NCBI GenBank assembly: GCA_021784595.1
Contig: JAJYHT010000023.1
Location: 1 to 41,403 of the forward strand
DNA from: Bacillota bacterium
GTDB lineage: Bacteria > Bacillota > Sulfobacillia > Sulfobacillales > Sulfobacillaceae
Reading direction: 5' to 3'
Length of the DNA stretch: 41,403 bases
Shown: positions 35,027-41,403 of the stretch, piece by piece
Numbering within the stretch: the first letter of the stretch is position 1
Layout: every line of letters starts with the position of its first letter
The notes under the pieces: generated by a model
What the model was told of the DNA's origin: nothing
The model's database searches: none
What the model saw: only the letters and a program-made list of their open reading frames with translations
Position numbers and translations under genes: made by a program

Positions 35027-35401
35027 TCACGAAGCATTAACGGGAGGATTGGACCGCAACGAGTTCACCCCGGTTGTCCAACCCATTTTCTTCGTGACAA
35101 GACAATGCGTAGGATCCGAAGGGGTCCACCTTACAATTGTGGCCACGCCGCAATGCGTCGAGATAGCGACCCATTGGGACAAGGGGGTCCTGATTCCAGA
35201 ATTCTTGCCAACGCCCCGACCGATGGCCATCATGAGGGCCTGCATACCTGACTCCATCACATCCAGGGTTGTCATAGCCTGCCGGATGGCAGGCGGCATT
35301 CGATCAAGAATATCAGCCGCCATCGTCGGTCCTTCCTCGTGTATCCACGCTTCAATGGCTGGGTCCATCTTGCATTGGCCAGCACTGTTCGCTACTATCA
35401 T
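35027..35401 (-). CDS. Hypothetical protein, 124 residues
   Basis: From ATG 35401, preceded by GGAGGAG at a 7-base distance, a frame reads 'MIVANSAGQCKMDPAIEAWI', 'DILDRMPPAIRQAMTTLDVM' and 'ALMMAIGRGVGKNSGIRTPL', ending 'KKMGWTTGVNSLRSNPPVNA' S. It has a Met-rich, helical N-terminal half and a C-terminal half with two 'THC' tripeptides. I do not recognise the family. The plus strand is also open here (35049-35441) but less protein-like. Confidence 0.5.
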   Translation of the reverse strand: MIVANSAGQCKMDPAIEAWIHEEGPTMAADILDRMPPAIRQAMTTLDVMESGMQALMMAIGRGVGKNSGIRTPLSQWVAISTHCGVATIVRWTPSDPTHCLVTKKMGWTTGVNSLRSNPPVNAS

Positions 35402-35503
35402 CCTACAACTCCTCCTCATCGGTCGGCATGACCTTAGGTGATGAGGAGTTTTCTACATGTATCTCGCAAGTTCCTTTGCGTACCAATAACTGCCATTTAA
35501 GGA

Positions 35504-35779
35504 ATGACCATACTCACAAAAGTGATGTGCGCCCGATTCGAAGCGCTGTCGCGACTGCCGACCGGATGTGCACCGGATTCCGTGTGGGCCATAGCAGCCT
35601 GGTTGGGCACCGCGGCGGCTTTAGATAGGGTGGCATTGGCTGTTGCGTTAGCTGCAGCTTCCCGTCTTTCGGGGAAACTGTCGTTAAATATTAGTGCATC
35701 CCACTGTACGCACGTGCAATCCTTAATGCAGTTCGGATCCCCGAACCGCCTCGTGTGGGAAGTGACCGAAGAGGGATAG
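35504..35779 (+). pseudogene. EAL-domain (cyclic-di-GMP phosphodiesterase) fragment
   Basis: The 91-residue frame reads 'ARFEALSRLPTGCAPDSVWA' (with the E-A-L signature), 'LDRVALAVALAAASRLSGKL', 'SLNISASHCTHVQSLMQFGS' and 'NRLVWEVTEEG' stop. It corresponds to the first third of a compact EAL domain, including the metal-binding N in 'LSLNIS' and the E of 'EVTEE'. The later metal and catalytic motifs (DDFG, KID) are absent, so it cannot be an active phosphodiesterase. It lies 4.4 kb from the broken GGDEF gene. Confidence 0.6.
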
Positions 35780-36264
35780 GTCAGCGATGTGAGGACAGGC
35801 TATGCGACGAAGGTGTTGGCGCTAATTCATTTTGGCATGGATTCAGCTAAAATGATCATTGTCTGCCAGGCGATGACCACCCGGCATCCGCACCACGAAT
35901 TGGGTGGGTCCCGCCTACCACGACGAACGAGACCGAACCCATATCGTTCATCAAGTCACGCGTCGGTTGGAACGGCTGGGTTATCGTGTGACTGTGGAGC
36001 CCGCCGACTAGCGAGGCTTCACACGGACAGAGGCCCGCCCCGTGAAACCTGAGTGGGGGGCTAGTTTTGCTTTGGATGTGCTGCGTTATACGATTTTCGA
36101 GACAGGTAAGATTACCGGGCTAACTCGTGAAGTGGTTAAAGTTACGTCTCGGATATCCGCCGGTTGGGATGGATCCCGAAGGTACATGTCTTTGTGTGCT
36201 GGCACGGTTAGCGTAAAAAAACTTTAACACCCCCTTCTCTTCGATGGCTCAAGTGGCCGCATTG
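35780..36264. other. Decayed stretch after the EAL fragment
   Basis: A short frame around 35920-36003 reads 'YHDERDRTHIVHQVTRRLER' and 'LGYRVTVEPAD' stop, which resembles an insertion-sequence transposase scrap. The remaining small frames are not convincing. Confidence 0.4.
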
Positions 36265-36642
36265 CTAGTCCTGCACCTCTTCTTGGGAGAGCGAAGACTG
36301 AGCGGAATGAACGTGGGCCACCGGACTGGTCGTTGGGGGCCTAATGACCCGCAAATGACTGCGCGACGTATTTTTGCTATGGCGAGGATCCCGTTGCAGG
36401 ACGCTAACGACAACGAGTGCTAGCGTGGGAAGTGAAATAACGACCGCTAGAAGCGTCAACGACTGGTATTGATGGGACGCTGCTAGTCGAGACAGATACC
36501 AGAGCATCAACAGATCAAACCCAATGAGATTTGCCACAATCACCTTCATCAGTAAGTTGCCTGCTGACCATTGCGCAGAATGTTTCGGAGCTTTCTTTTC
36601 TGGGCGTTTTACATGACCCAATTGCCCGCCGCCAGGCATCAT
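36265..36642 (-). CDS. Hypothetical small membrane protein, two membrane segments
   Basis: The 125-residue frame starts at ATG 36642 with AAGGAGG 6 bases upstream. It has a basic, Gly/Lys-rich N terminus, two transmembrane helices ('KVIVANLIGFDLLMLWYLS' and 'LTLLAVVISLPTLALVVVSV'), and a polar tail ending 'SQEEVQD'. The topology suggests both ends in the cytoplasm. Divergent from the oxidase operon; no family recognised. Confidence 0.6.
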   Translation of the reverse strand: MMPGGGQLGHVKRPEKKAPKHSAQWSAGNLLMKVIVANLIGFDLLMLWYLSRLAASHQYQSLTLLAVVISLPTLALVVVSVLQRDPRHSKNTSRSHLRVIRPPTTSPVAHVHSAQSSLSQEEVQD

Positions 36643-37269
36643 CGTGTTCCTCCTTATGTGCAATTGAGATGGGAGCCACCCTCTCCGTTGCGATTATTCA
36701 CATTTATCGGACGAAAAGAACTAGTATCAACTATCAGTTTATATTTTAAAGGAACGATCACACAGAATCAACTAGTATGAACTACGAAAATCGAACTTAA
36801 GCCCATTACAAAAATAGCCATTAAGGACCCCTCGTATAGTTATTTAGAACTATATCATTTTGGGGTTTGCAGCTATTGCTTCGGCAGCAGATTTGCCCAA
36901 AGGCTTGATAAAAAAGAGTGGTTTTTTAAAAAACCCAAACCAGCTGAAAGCGCTGTGTGCTCTTGGCGAAGAAGGTGTTTAACTAGAGAATAGTGTGAAC
37001 CAACTTATGTAAAATATCAGAATATTATTTTTATCAAATTGTAACCTGACACGAATCAAAGTGCGTGTTTTCTTGGAATCTGTTGATTCATAAGTTCAAT
37101 AGATGATATACTGCCGGTAAACGCATCGATTACTATAATCTCGAAGATATTTAACTTCCGTGGTTTGGTCTTGCAAGAGTGTTAATGGGAGCAATGGTTG
37201 TATCTTCGCCGGTGATCCGACGCGACATGTCTTTGTTTTGGTGGTAAAAAACTCTCCCGAGAGGTGATA
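36643..37269. other. Long AT-rich intergenic region before the oxidase operon
   Basis: There is no gene in this 627-base stretch. It is much more AT-rich than its surroundings. It contains a perfect 16-bp palindrome GGTTTTTTAAAAAACC at 36920-36935 and a candidate operon promoter at 37083-37112. The long 5' region suggests regulated expression of the oxidase or a long leader RNA. Confidence 0.5.
37083..37112 (+). promoter_or_regulatory. Candidate promoter of the quinol oxidase operon
   Basis: TTGATT (37083-37088) and TATACT (37107-37112) with an 18-base spacer lie about 157 bases before the first gene. It is the best sigma-A-like match in the intergenic region; the resulting leader would be about 150 bases. 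Confidence 0.5.
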
Positions 37270-38199
37270 ATGATGCCGAAAAGGCGTCGTGGCTGGCCGT
37301 ACCGATATGTAGTGCCTCTTGCAATGGTGGTGGGCCTCTTGGTGTCGGGGTGTGGTCAGCAGTATGTGCTGTTGCATCCTGCGGGTCCTGTAGCCCAAAG
37401 TGAATTACATCTCTTGATAGTGGCCTCTCTTGCTATGTTGGTAGTGATTGTGCCGGTCTTTGTGTTGTTAGCCATTACGGTGATACGTTTTCGCGATAAA
37501 CCTGGCAACAAAGCACCGTACTGGCCTAACTGGCATGGAAACAAAAAACTTGAAATTATATGGTGGATTATTCCCGTTGTGTTGTTGACTGTGATAGCGG
37601 TGCCTACCGTAGGACAGACGTTTGCCCTCTCTAAGCTGCCGAAAGCTAAGGATCCCGTGATTATTGACGTGACTTCTCTGACCTGGAAATGGCTTTTTCA
37701 ATATCCTGGCCAGCATGTGGCCACGGTCAATTATGCGGTAATTCCTGCGGGAGAGCCGGTGCTATTCGAACTCACGGCTGACTCTCCGATGAACACCTTT
37801 TGGGTGCCCCAGCTAGGGGGAATGGAATATACAATGCCCAATGAGGTACTTCCACTATGGTTGGAGGCCTACAAGCCCGGAGTATATTGGGGTCATAGCG
37901 GAAATTTTTCGGGCGAAGGATTTGAAAAGATGTTTTTTAACGTCAAATCTGTGACGCCTGAGGCATTTCAGCAATGGGTTAAGAAGGTTCACCAAACCGC
38001 AAAGCCTATGACGATGACGAACTATCATAACTTGCTTGCTTTCAATACCGTTGGAGTGCAGACCTATTCGAACTATCCTTCCGATACGTTTCCGGCGGAG
38101 GCTAATGGTTTTACGCTTAATGGCGAGGGGATGTACATGATTATGCACGACCAACATGGCATCACCTACATGCCCATGTCGGATATGTCGAACCACTAA
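37270..38199 (+). CDS. Haem-copper quinol oxidase subunit II (no Cu-A site)
   Basis: The 309-residue protein has a lipoprotein-type signal ending 'VGLLVSGCGQQ' (lipobox Cys), two membrane helices (about 45-70 and 90-112), and a periplasmic-side cupredoxin domain. The domain reads 'LTWKWLFQYPGQHVATVNYA', 'MNTFWVPQLGGMEYTMPNEV' and 'KPGVYWGHSGNFSGEGFEKM'. Cytochrome c oxidases have a CxxxC Cu-A motif where this has 'GHSGNFSGEGF', exactly as in QoxA/CyoA. So electrons should come from quinol. A GTG at 37264 is an alternative start; AGAGGTG supports ATG 37270 or 37273. First gene of the operon. Confidence 0.92.
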   Translation: MMPKRRRGWPYRYVVPLAMVVGLLVSGCGQQYVLLHPAGPVAQSELHLLIVASLAMLVVIVPVFVLLAITVIRFRDKPGNKAPYWPNWHGNKKLEIIWWIIPVVLLTVIAVPTVGQTFALSKLPKAKDPVIIDVTSLTWKWLFQYPGQHVATVNYAVIPAGEPVLFELTADSPMNTFWVPQLGGMEYTMPNEVLPLWLEAYKPGVYWGHSGNFSGEGFEKMFFNVKSVTPEAFQQWVKKVHQTAKPMTMTNYHNLLAFNTVGVQTYSNYPSDTFPAEANGFTLNGEGMYMIMHDQHGITYMPMSDMSNH

Positions 38200-38253
38200 G
38201 GAAACTTAAGCGCACGACATCGCCTCAATGTATCAGGAGAAAGGTGGATAAAG

Positions 38254-40233
38254 ATGCCCTCATTTGTGCAATATCTGATTCGGACGTTGTTTCCGCATGA
38301 CGTGCTTCGACCGACCGAACTCGGAGCCGACGTGATGATTCTGGCCACTGGGGTAATCATCGTGTATTATCTCACGAAACAAAAAAAGTGGCTGTACTTG
38401 TGGAACGAATGGCTCACCACCGTAGACCATAAAAAAATCGCGGTGATGTATCTGATAGCCGCGGTTGCCATGCTCTTTCGGGGTGGCGTCGACGCATTAA
38501 TGCTGCGCACCAATTTAGCATTGCCAACCACGCCGGTTATTAGTGATTTGGAATACAACCAGGTTTTCACGACGCATGGCACTATCATGATTTTCTTTAT
38601 GGCGATGCCGTTTATCTTTGCTTTATTCAACGCCGTAGTGCCTCTTATGATTGGTGCCCGCGACGTGGCGTTCCCGCGACTAAACGCCATGAGTTTTTGG
38701 CTGTTTGCTTTCGGGGCCTTGTTGCTTAACATTTCGTTTGTCATTGGTGGCTCGCCCGACGCAGGATGGACCGCATATCCCCCCTATACTGGACTGCTAT
38801 TCAACCCCGGACCAGGAGAAAACTATTATTTCTTGTCGCTGTTGATTGCAGGGATTGGCACTACCATGACGGGAGTCAACTTCCTTGTCACTACCTTGCG
38901 CATGCGGGCACCAGGGATGACTTTAATGAAGATGCCCATGTTTATTTGGGCAACCATGGCGACTTCGGCCTTGATTCTGTTTGCATTTCCTCCCCTCACC
39001 GTGGCCTTGGCCATGAGCCTTTTTGATCGATTGTTCGGCTCCTCATTCTTTACCCTGGCGCATGGGGGGTTGCCGATGATGTACGTCAACCTATTCTGGT
39101 TGTTCGGCCATCCTGAAGTGTATATCGTGGTGTTGCCACCATTTGGAATATTCTCTGAGGTCGTGGCGACATTTTCAAGGAAGGCACTTTTCGGCTATTC
39201 GGTCATGGTGGTCTCCATCATATCGATTATGTTTTTGGCCTATGGCACCTGGGTGCATCACTTCTTTACCATGGGGGCGGGTCCTGCGGTCAACGCCTTC
39301 TTTGGCTTATCAACGATGCTGATTGCAATTCCGACGGGTGTAAAGATCTTCAACTGGATTTTTACCATGTGGGGCGGACGTATCCGGTTGACCACAGCCA
39401 TGCTGTACCAACTGGCTTTCATTCCGACATTTGTTATTGGAGGAGCGACTGGCATTTTGCTGGCCACCGTCCCCGCCGACTATCAGCTGCACAACACGTA
39501 CTTCTTAATCGCCCACTTCCACAATGTACTCATTGGCGGGACTCTCTTCGGTTTGCTGTCAGGCATGTATTATTGGTGGCCTAAGATGTTTGGGCACAAA
39601 TTGAACGAGCGTCAAGGGCAATGGGCCTTTTGGCTTTACTTTATTGGGTTTTGGGTAACCTTCGGCCCCCAGTATCTCTTGGGACTCAAAGGCATGACGC
39701 GGCGCATCTATACGTATCCTTTAGGCTTTGGTTGGCACGAACTGAACGTTATCTCGACCGTAGGTGCCTTCATTATGGGGGCAGGATTTGTGGTTATGGT
39801 TTATAACGTAGTGTGGAGTTTGAAGTATGGCGAAAAGGATCTTACGGGAGATCCGTGGGATGGACGGACCTTGGAGTGGGCATTGCCCTCCCCAGTGCCG
39901 GAATATAACTTCGCGCGAATTCCGGTTGTGACGGCTCGCGACGCGTGGTGGGACATGAAGCAAAAGGGTCAAACTTTGGCGAATTCTCTGCGTCCCGAGG
40001 ACATGCGCACCATAGAGTTGCCAAAGAATACACCAGTACCCTTTTTACTGGGATTGGCATTTTTCGTGGTGGGATTTGGCATGACCTTTCAATGGTGGGT
40101 CATTGTGGCCTTCGGTGCAGCGGGAGTTGTCGCCTCGCTGGTGTATTCCGCGTTTGACTATGATGAGCACAAACATGTTGGCGCCGAAGTCATCCGGAGA
40201 ACGGAAGCGGCGTTGGGGAGGTTACAAGGATGA
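38254..40233 (+). CDS. Haem-copper quinol oxidase subunit I
   Basis: The 659-residue protein is the catalytic subunit with about 14-15 membrane helices. Ligands are visible: the low-spin haem His108 in 'VFTTHGTIMIFF', the Cu-B His with the cross-linked Tyr in 'LFGHPEVYIVVLPP', the Cu-B His pair in 'TWVHHFFTMG', and the haem histidines in 'HNTYFLIAHFHNVLIGG'. R76, D80 and Q103 match the E. coli CyoB quinol-site residues R71, D75 and Q101, but the His98 position is Glu100 here. It reduces oxygen to water while pumping protons. It starts at ATG 38254 and overlaps subunit III by 4 bases. Confidence 0.95.
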   Translation: MPSFVQYLIRTLFPHDVLRPTELGADVMILATGVIIVYYLTKQKKWLYLWNEWLTTVDHKKIAVMYLIAAVAMLFRGGVDALMLRTNLALPTTPVISDLEYNQVFTTHGTIMIFFMAMPFIFALFNAVVPLMIGARDVAFPRLNAMSFWLFAFGALLLNISFVIGGSPDAGWTAYPPYTGLLFNPGPGENYYFLSLLIAGIGTTMTGVNFLVTTLRMRAPGMTLMKMPMFIWATMATSALILFAFPPLTVALAMSLFDRLFGSSFFTLAHGGLPMMYVNLFWLFGHPEVYIVVLPPFGIFSEVVATFSRKALFGYSVMVVSIISIMFLAYGTWVHHFFTMGAGPAVNAFFGLSTMLIAIPTGVKIFNWIFTMWGGRIRLTTAMLYQLAFIPTFVIGGATGILLATVPADYQLHNTYFLIAHFHNVLIGGTLFGLLSGMYYWWPKMFGHKLNERQGQWAFWLYFIGFWVTFGPQYLLGLKGMTRRIYTYPLGFGWHELNVISTVGAFIMGAGFVVMVYNVVWSLKYGEKDLTGDPWDGRTLEWALPSPVPEYNFARIPVVTARDAWWDMKQKGQTLANSLRPEDMRTIELPKNTPVPFLLGLAFFVVGFGMTFQWWVIVAFGAAGVVASLVYSAFDYDEHKHVGAEVIRRTEAALGRLQG

Positions 40234-40850
40234 GCTTACCAGTCGCGGAAGAAAATCTGGAGCAGCATCTCCCACTTGAGTTTTCGGATGAAAAAGAGAG
40301 CATTAAAATTACTGGCTTTTGGATGTTCTTGGTCACCGATGTATTGATTTTTGGCAGCCTATTTTCTTCCTATGCGGTTTACCGTTCCGCATTCGCACAA
40401 GGGCCCACGCCGAATCAACTATTCACCTTTGGACCAGTGATCTTGGAAACGTTACTGTTGTTGACGAGCAGTTTTACCATCGGCTTGGCCATTTATGCAA
40501 TGAGAAAGCAAAACAAAAAGGCGTTAATGGCATGGCTGGTTGTCACCTTGTTGTTGGGCGCAGGATTTGTCACTAGCGAGGTGCATGACTTCGTCGGCTA
40601 CGTGGCTAGTGGCGCGACATGGCATCAAAGCGGGTTTCTTTCCGCGTTCTTCTTCTTGGTAGGGACCCATGGTGCCCACGTAACTTTTGGAATACTGTGG
40701 GCGGTGACGTTGCTTATTCAGGTAGCTCGGAGAGGTTTGACACCGATTACTGCGCGCAAGCTGTTTACCTTTTCGTTATATTGGCACTTTTTGGATATTG
40801 TGTGGATCTTTATTTTCACGTTTGTATATCTGAACGGCAAAATCGTTTAA
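40230..40850 (+). CDS. Haem-copper quinol oxidase subunit III
   Basis: The 206-residue protein has five membrane helices, typical of CyoC/QoxC. Recognisable parts are 'ITGFWMFLVTDVLIFGSLFS', 'ILETLLLLTSSFTIGLAIYA' and 'GTHGAHVTFGILWAVTL', ending 'FSLYWHFLDIVWIFIFTFVY' L. It stabilises subunit I. Its ATG overlaps the subunit I stop (ATGA). Confidence 0.94.
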   Translation: MSLPVAEENLEQHLPLEFSDEKESIKITGFWMFLVTDVLIFGSLFSSYAVYRSAFAQGPTPNQLFTFGPVILETLLLLTSSFTIGLAIYAMRKQNKKALMAWLVVTLLLGAGFVTSEVHDFVGYVASGATWHQSGFLSAFFFLVGTHGAHVTFGILWAVTLLIQVARRGLTPITARKLFTFSLYWHFLDIVWIFIFTFVYLNGKIV

Positions 40851-40874
40851 AAGCGCGGGCGAGGGGGGATTTCC

Positions 40875-41261
40875 GTGGCAGAGAAGTTGCAGTTTCAGTC
40901 CGAACTGGCAAGCGGCCGGGAACATGAAGGAGAAGACGAAGGATTACGTTTTCTGCTTCCTAAGTTTGGCGAAGAGAAGTTTCCCTGGATTCAAGTATGG
41001 GGTTATATCGGCTCTTTGGTTTTAACGTTTGCCGCTTTATTTATGGTGGTAGACCATGTGTTGCCTCCGGTTGCACTATTGTCCGTCATTCTTACGCTAG
41101 CCGTGGGTCAGGCAGCCTTACAACTCGGCGTGTTCATGCACGTCCGGGAAAGCCGAGGCTTGGCCTGGCAGATGATCTTCTTGGGTCTGGTGTTGCTCAT
41201 TGCGGTGGGAATGGTTGGAATGTCAGTGTGGATTATGTTGTTCAAATCTGGCGTATCGTAG
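40875..41261 (+). CDS. Haem-copper quinol oxidase subunit IV
   Basis: The 128-residue protein starts at GTG 40875 with GAGGGGGGA upstream. After a charged N terminus of about 40 residues it has three membrane helices. The middle one has 'LAVGQAALQLGVFMHVRESR', the family pattern for CyoD/QoxD (…QaxvQL..FMH). Its role is in assembly of the Cu-B centre. It is the last gene of the operon. Confidence 0.92.
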   Translation: MAEKLQFQSELASGREHEGEDEGLRFLLPKFGEEKFPWIQVWGYIGSLVLTFAALFMVVDHVLPPVALLSVILTLAVGQAALQLGVFMHVRESRGLAWQMIFLGLVLLIAVGMVGMSVWIMLFKSGVS

Positions 41262-41278
41262 GGCTAATTGTGTTCTGG

Positions 41279-41324
41279 GCCGATTCGATGGAGTACGGTA
41301 AGAATCCATCGAATCGGCTCTTTT
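41279..41324 (+). terminator. Strong intrinsic terminator of the oxidase operon
   Basis: GCCGATTCGATGGA (41279-41292) pairs perfectly with TCCATCGAATCGGC (41305-41318) over a 12-base loop, followed by TCTTTT. It lies 18 bases after the last stop codon. Beyond it the window holds only about 80 bases without a visible gene. Confidence 0.93.
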
Positions 41325-41403
41325 GCCTGTTCACGGAGAGATGACGACCAAAAATTGTTGGCAAGAGAAATCAAGCAGGAATCACATGGGTTCTTCGCGG
41401 ACA

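Noticed and set aside
35049-35441. Plus-strand 130-codon frame opposite the 124-residue hypothetical gene
   Set aside because: The minus strand has a proper Shine-Dalgarno sequence and a more protein-like composition; the plus frame lacks both.

Overview
The window is bacterial chromosome around the replication origin of a spore-forming, Gram-positive organism of Firmicutes type, followed by a decayed accessory region and a respiratory operon. The order rpmH-rnpA-yidD-yidC-rsmG-parA-parB on the minus strand, facing dnaA-dnaN-recF-(DUF721)-remB-gyrB-gyrA on the plus strand, is the classic origin layout. The yyaC spore-protease-like gene, remB and pdxST point the same way. A haem-copper quinol oxidase and the general protein character fit a Sulfobacillus-like acidophile, but that genus call is inference, not something the sequence proves.

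Region 1 (1-7113, minus strand except yyaC) holds a partial TPR protein, a YkvI-like membrane protein, yyaC, DUF4446 and DUF554 proteins, parB, parA, rsmG, yidC, yidD, rnpA and rpmH. Three near-identical 16-bp palindromes (core TGTTCCTCGAGGAACA) lie in and around this block and look like a divergent parS centromere set. Region 2 (7114-9109) is a bipartite origin: DnaA-box-like 9-mers lie both upstream of dnaA and between dnaA and dnaN. Region 3 (9110-16590) encodes the clamp, RecF, a DUF721 protein with a zinc ribbon, RemB and gyrase. Region 4 (16682-23386) holds pdxS-pdxT (PLP synthase), a serine T-box riboswitch leading an mtnA-serS operon, a small membrane protein, tRNA-Ser(UGA), an N-acyl-D-amino-acid deacylase, tRNA-Ser(GCU) and tRNA-Arg(ACG).

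Region 5 (23387-36264) is a degraded accessory region that starts right after tRNA-Arg. It holds a twice-frameshifted serine recombinase, an intact-looking DUF433 / PIN-like toxin-antitoxin pair, remnants of IS1634-, IS4- and IS200/IS605-type elements, and an IS607-type element (tnpA split by a frameshift, tnpB intact, structured 3' non-coding RNA region). The IS607 element sits inside a globin-coupled diguanylate cyclase gene: the haem-globin half is upstream and the GGDEF half downstream. A truncated EAL-domain fragment lies further on. Intact genes in this stretch are a CtaA-like haem A synthase, a DUF2231 membrane protein and one hypothetical protein.

Region 6 (36265-41403) has a small membrane protein, a long AT-rich intergenic stretch, and a four-gene haem-copper oxidase operon closed by a strong terminator. 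Subunit II lacks the Cu-A cysteines, so the enzyme should oxidise quinol rather than cytochrome c. The nearby ctaA gene would supply its haem A.
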